A stretch of 5,771 nucleotides of DNA, taken from positions 1 through 5,771 of the forward strand of contig DATELA010000022.1 in NCBI GenBank assembly GCA_035277145.1. The letters are read 5' to 3'. The stretch's first letter is position 1, and each line of letters opens with the position of its first letter. Positions 5,685 to 5,771 of this stretch are shown piece by piece. Under the pieces are notes generated by a model, which saw nothing but the letters and a program-made list of their open reading frames with translations, was not told where the DNA came from and did no database searches. The stretch comes from DASRAP01 sp035277145 (GTDB lineage Bacteria > Gemmatimonadota > Gemmatimonadetes > Gemmatimonadales > Gemmatimonadaceae). A program made the translations under genes and the position numbers.

Positions 5685-5771
5685 GTGAAACCTGTGGATA
5701 GAAGTGCGATGTGTTGTGAGCCTGCGCCGCTGAACCTCGTTGAGTTCCGGGCACAAAACAAGAAGGCGGGC
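5685..5771 (-). promoter_or_regulatory. Upstream region of the DUF481 gene
   Basis: These 87 nt to the window edge should hold the promoter of the DUF481 gene. On the minus strand a CAGG element about 6 nt before the ATG can serve as Shine-Dalgarno sequence. I see no convincing -35/-10 pair. A single sequence one base off a DnaA box lies at 5693-5701 and is probably chance. Confidence 0.3.

Noticed and set aside
5693..5701. DnaA-box-like sequence (TGTGGATAG)
   Set aside because: Only one site with one mismatch, no cluster, no AT-rich region and no replication gene nearby, so not an origin.
5685..5756. Longer start for the DUF481 protein at 5756
   Set aside because: It would put 24 polar residues before an otherwise perfect signal peptide; the ATG at 5684 with its own AGG element is preferred.

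Overview
The window is a compact, GC-rich bacterial segment with seven protein-coding genes, almost no non-coding DNA and no RNA genes, insertion sequences or CRISPR arrays. Codon use is dominated by GCG/CGC/TCG-type codons. The DUF481-type outer-membrane protein with a classical signal peptide shows a diderm (Gram-negative-type) cell. The particular esterase, methyltransferase and DUF481 flavours make me lean towards Gemmatimonadota or a neighbouring GC-rich phylum, but that assignment is an inference from general resemblance and I could not test it.

Layout. On the minus strand at the left are a class I SAM-dependent methyltransferase (1421 to 399) and, overlapping its stop codon by 4 nt, an alpha/beta-hydrolase-type esterase (from 402) cut off by the window edge just before its expected catalytic serine. 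A 66-nt divergent spacer follows. Then comes a plus-strand run of four genes: a 55-aa single-pass membrane protein (1488-1655), an exported protein of unknown function (about 1727-2689), a TauE/SafE-type anion exporter (2700-3440) and a three-domain persulfide dioxygenase-rhodanese fusion (3442-4845). At the right end a DUF481 outer-membrane beta-barrel protein (5684 to 4932) runs towards this group. The whole gap between the two convergent genes is filled by an 81-nt near-perfect inverted repeat.

How the genes work together. The clearest functional unit is the last pair of plus-strand genes. A TauE-family permease directly followed, one nucleotide later, by a CstB-like MBL-pseudorhodanese-rhodanese enzyme is the core of known sulfide/persulfide detoxification loci: the enzyme oxidises low-molecular-weight persulfides and the permease is thought to export the sulfite-type product. 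No regulator (CstR/BigR type) and no sulfide:quinone oxidoreductase is visible in the window. The unknown exported protein ends only 10 nt before tauE and may be transcribed with it. The methyltransferase-esterase pair is a separate, translationally coupled unit whose substrate cannot be read from sequence.

The features most worth a second look are the 81-nt intergenic hairpin, the 21-bp dyad upstream of the unknown exported gene, and that exported protein's possible link to the sulfur genes. I did not find evidence for a wholly new biological system.
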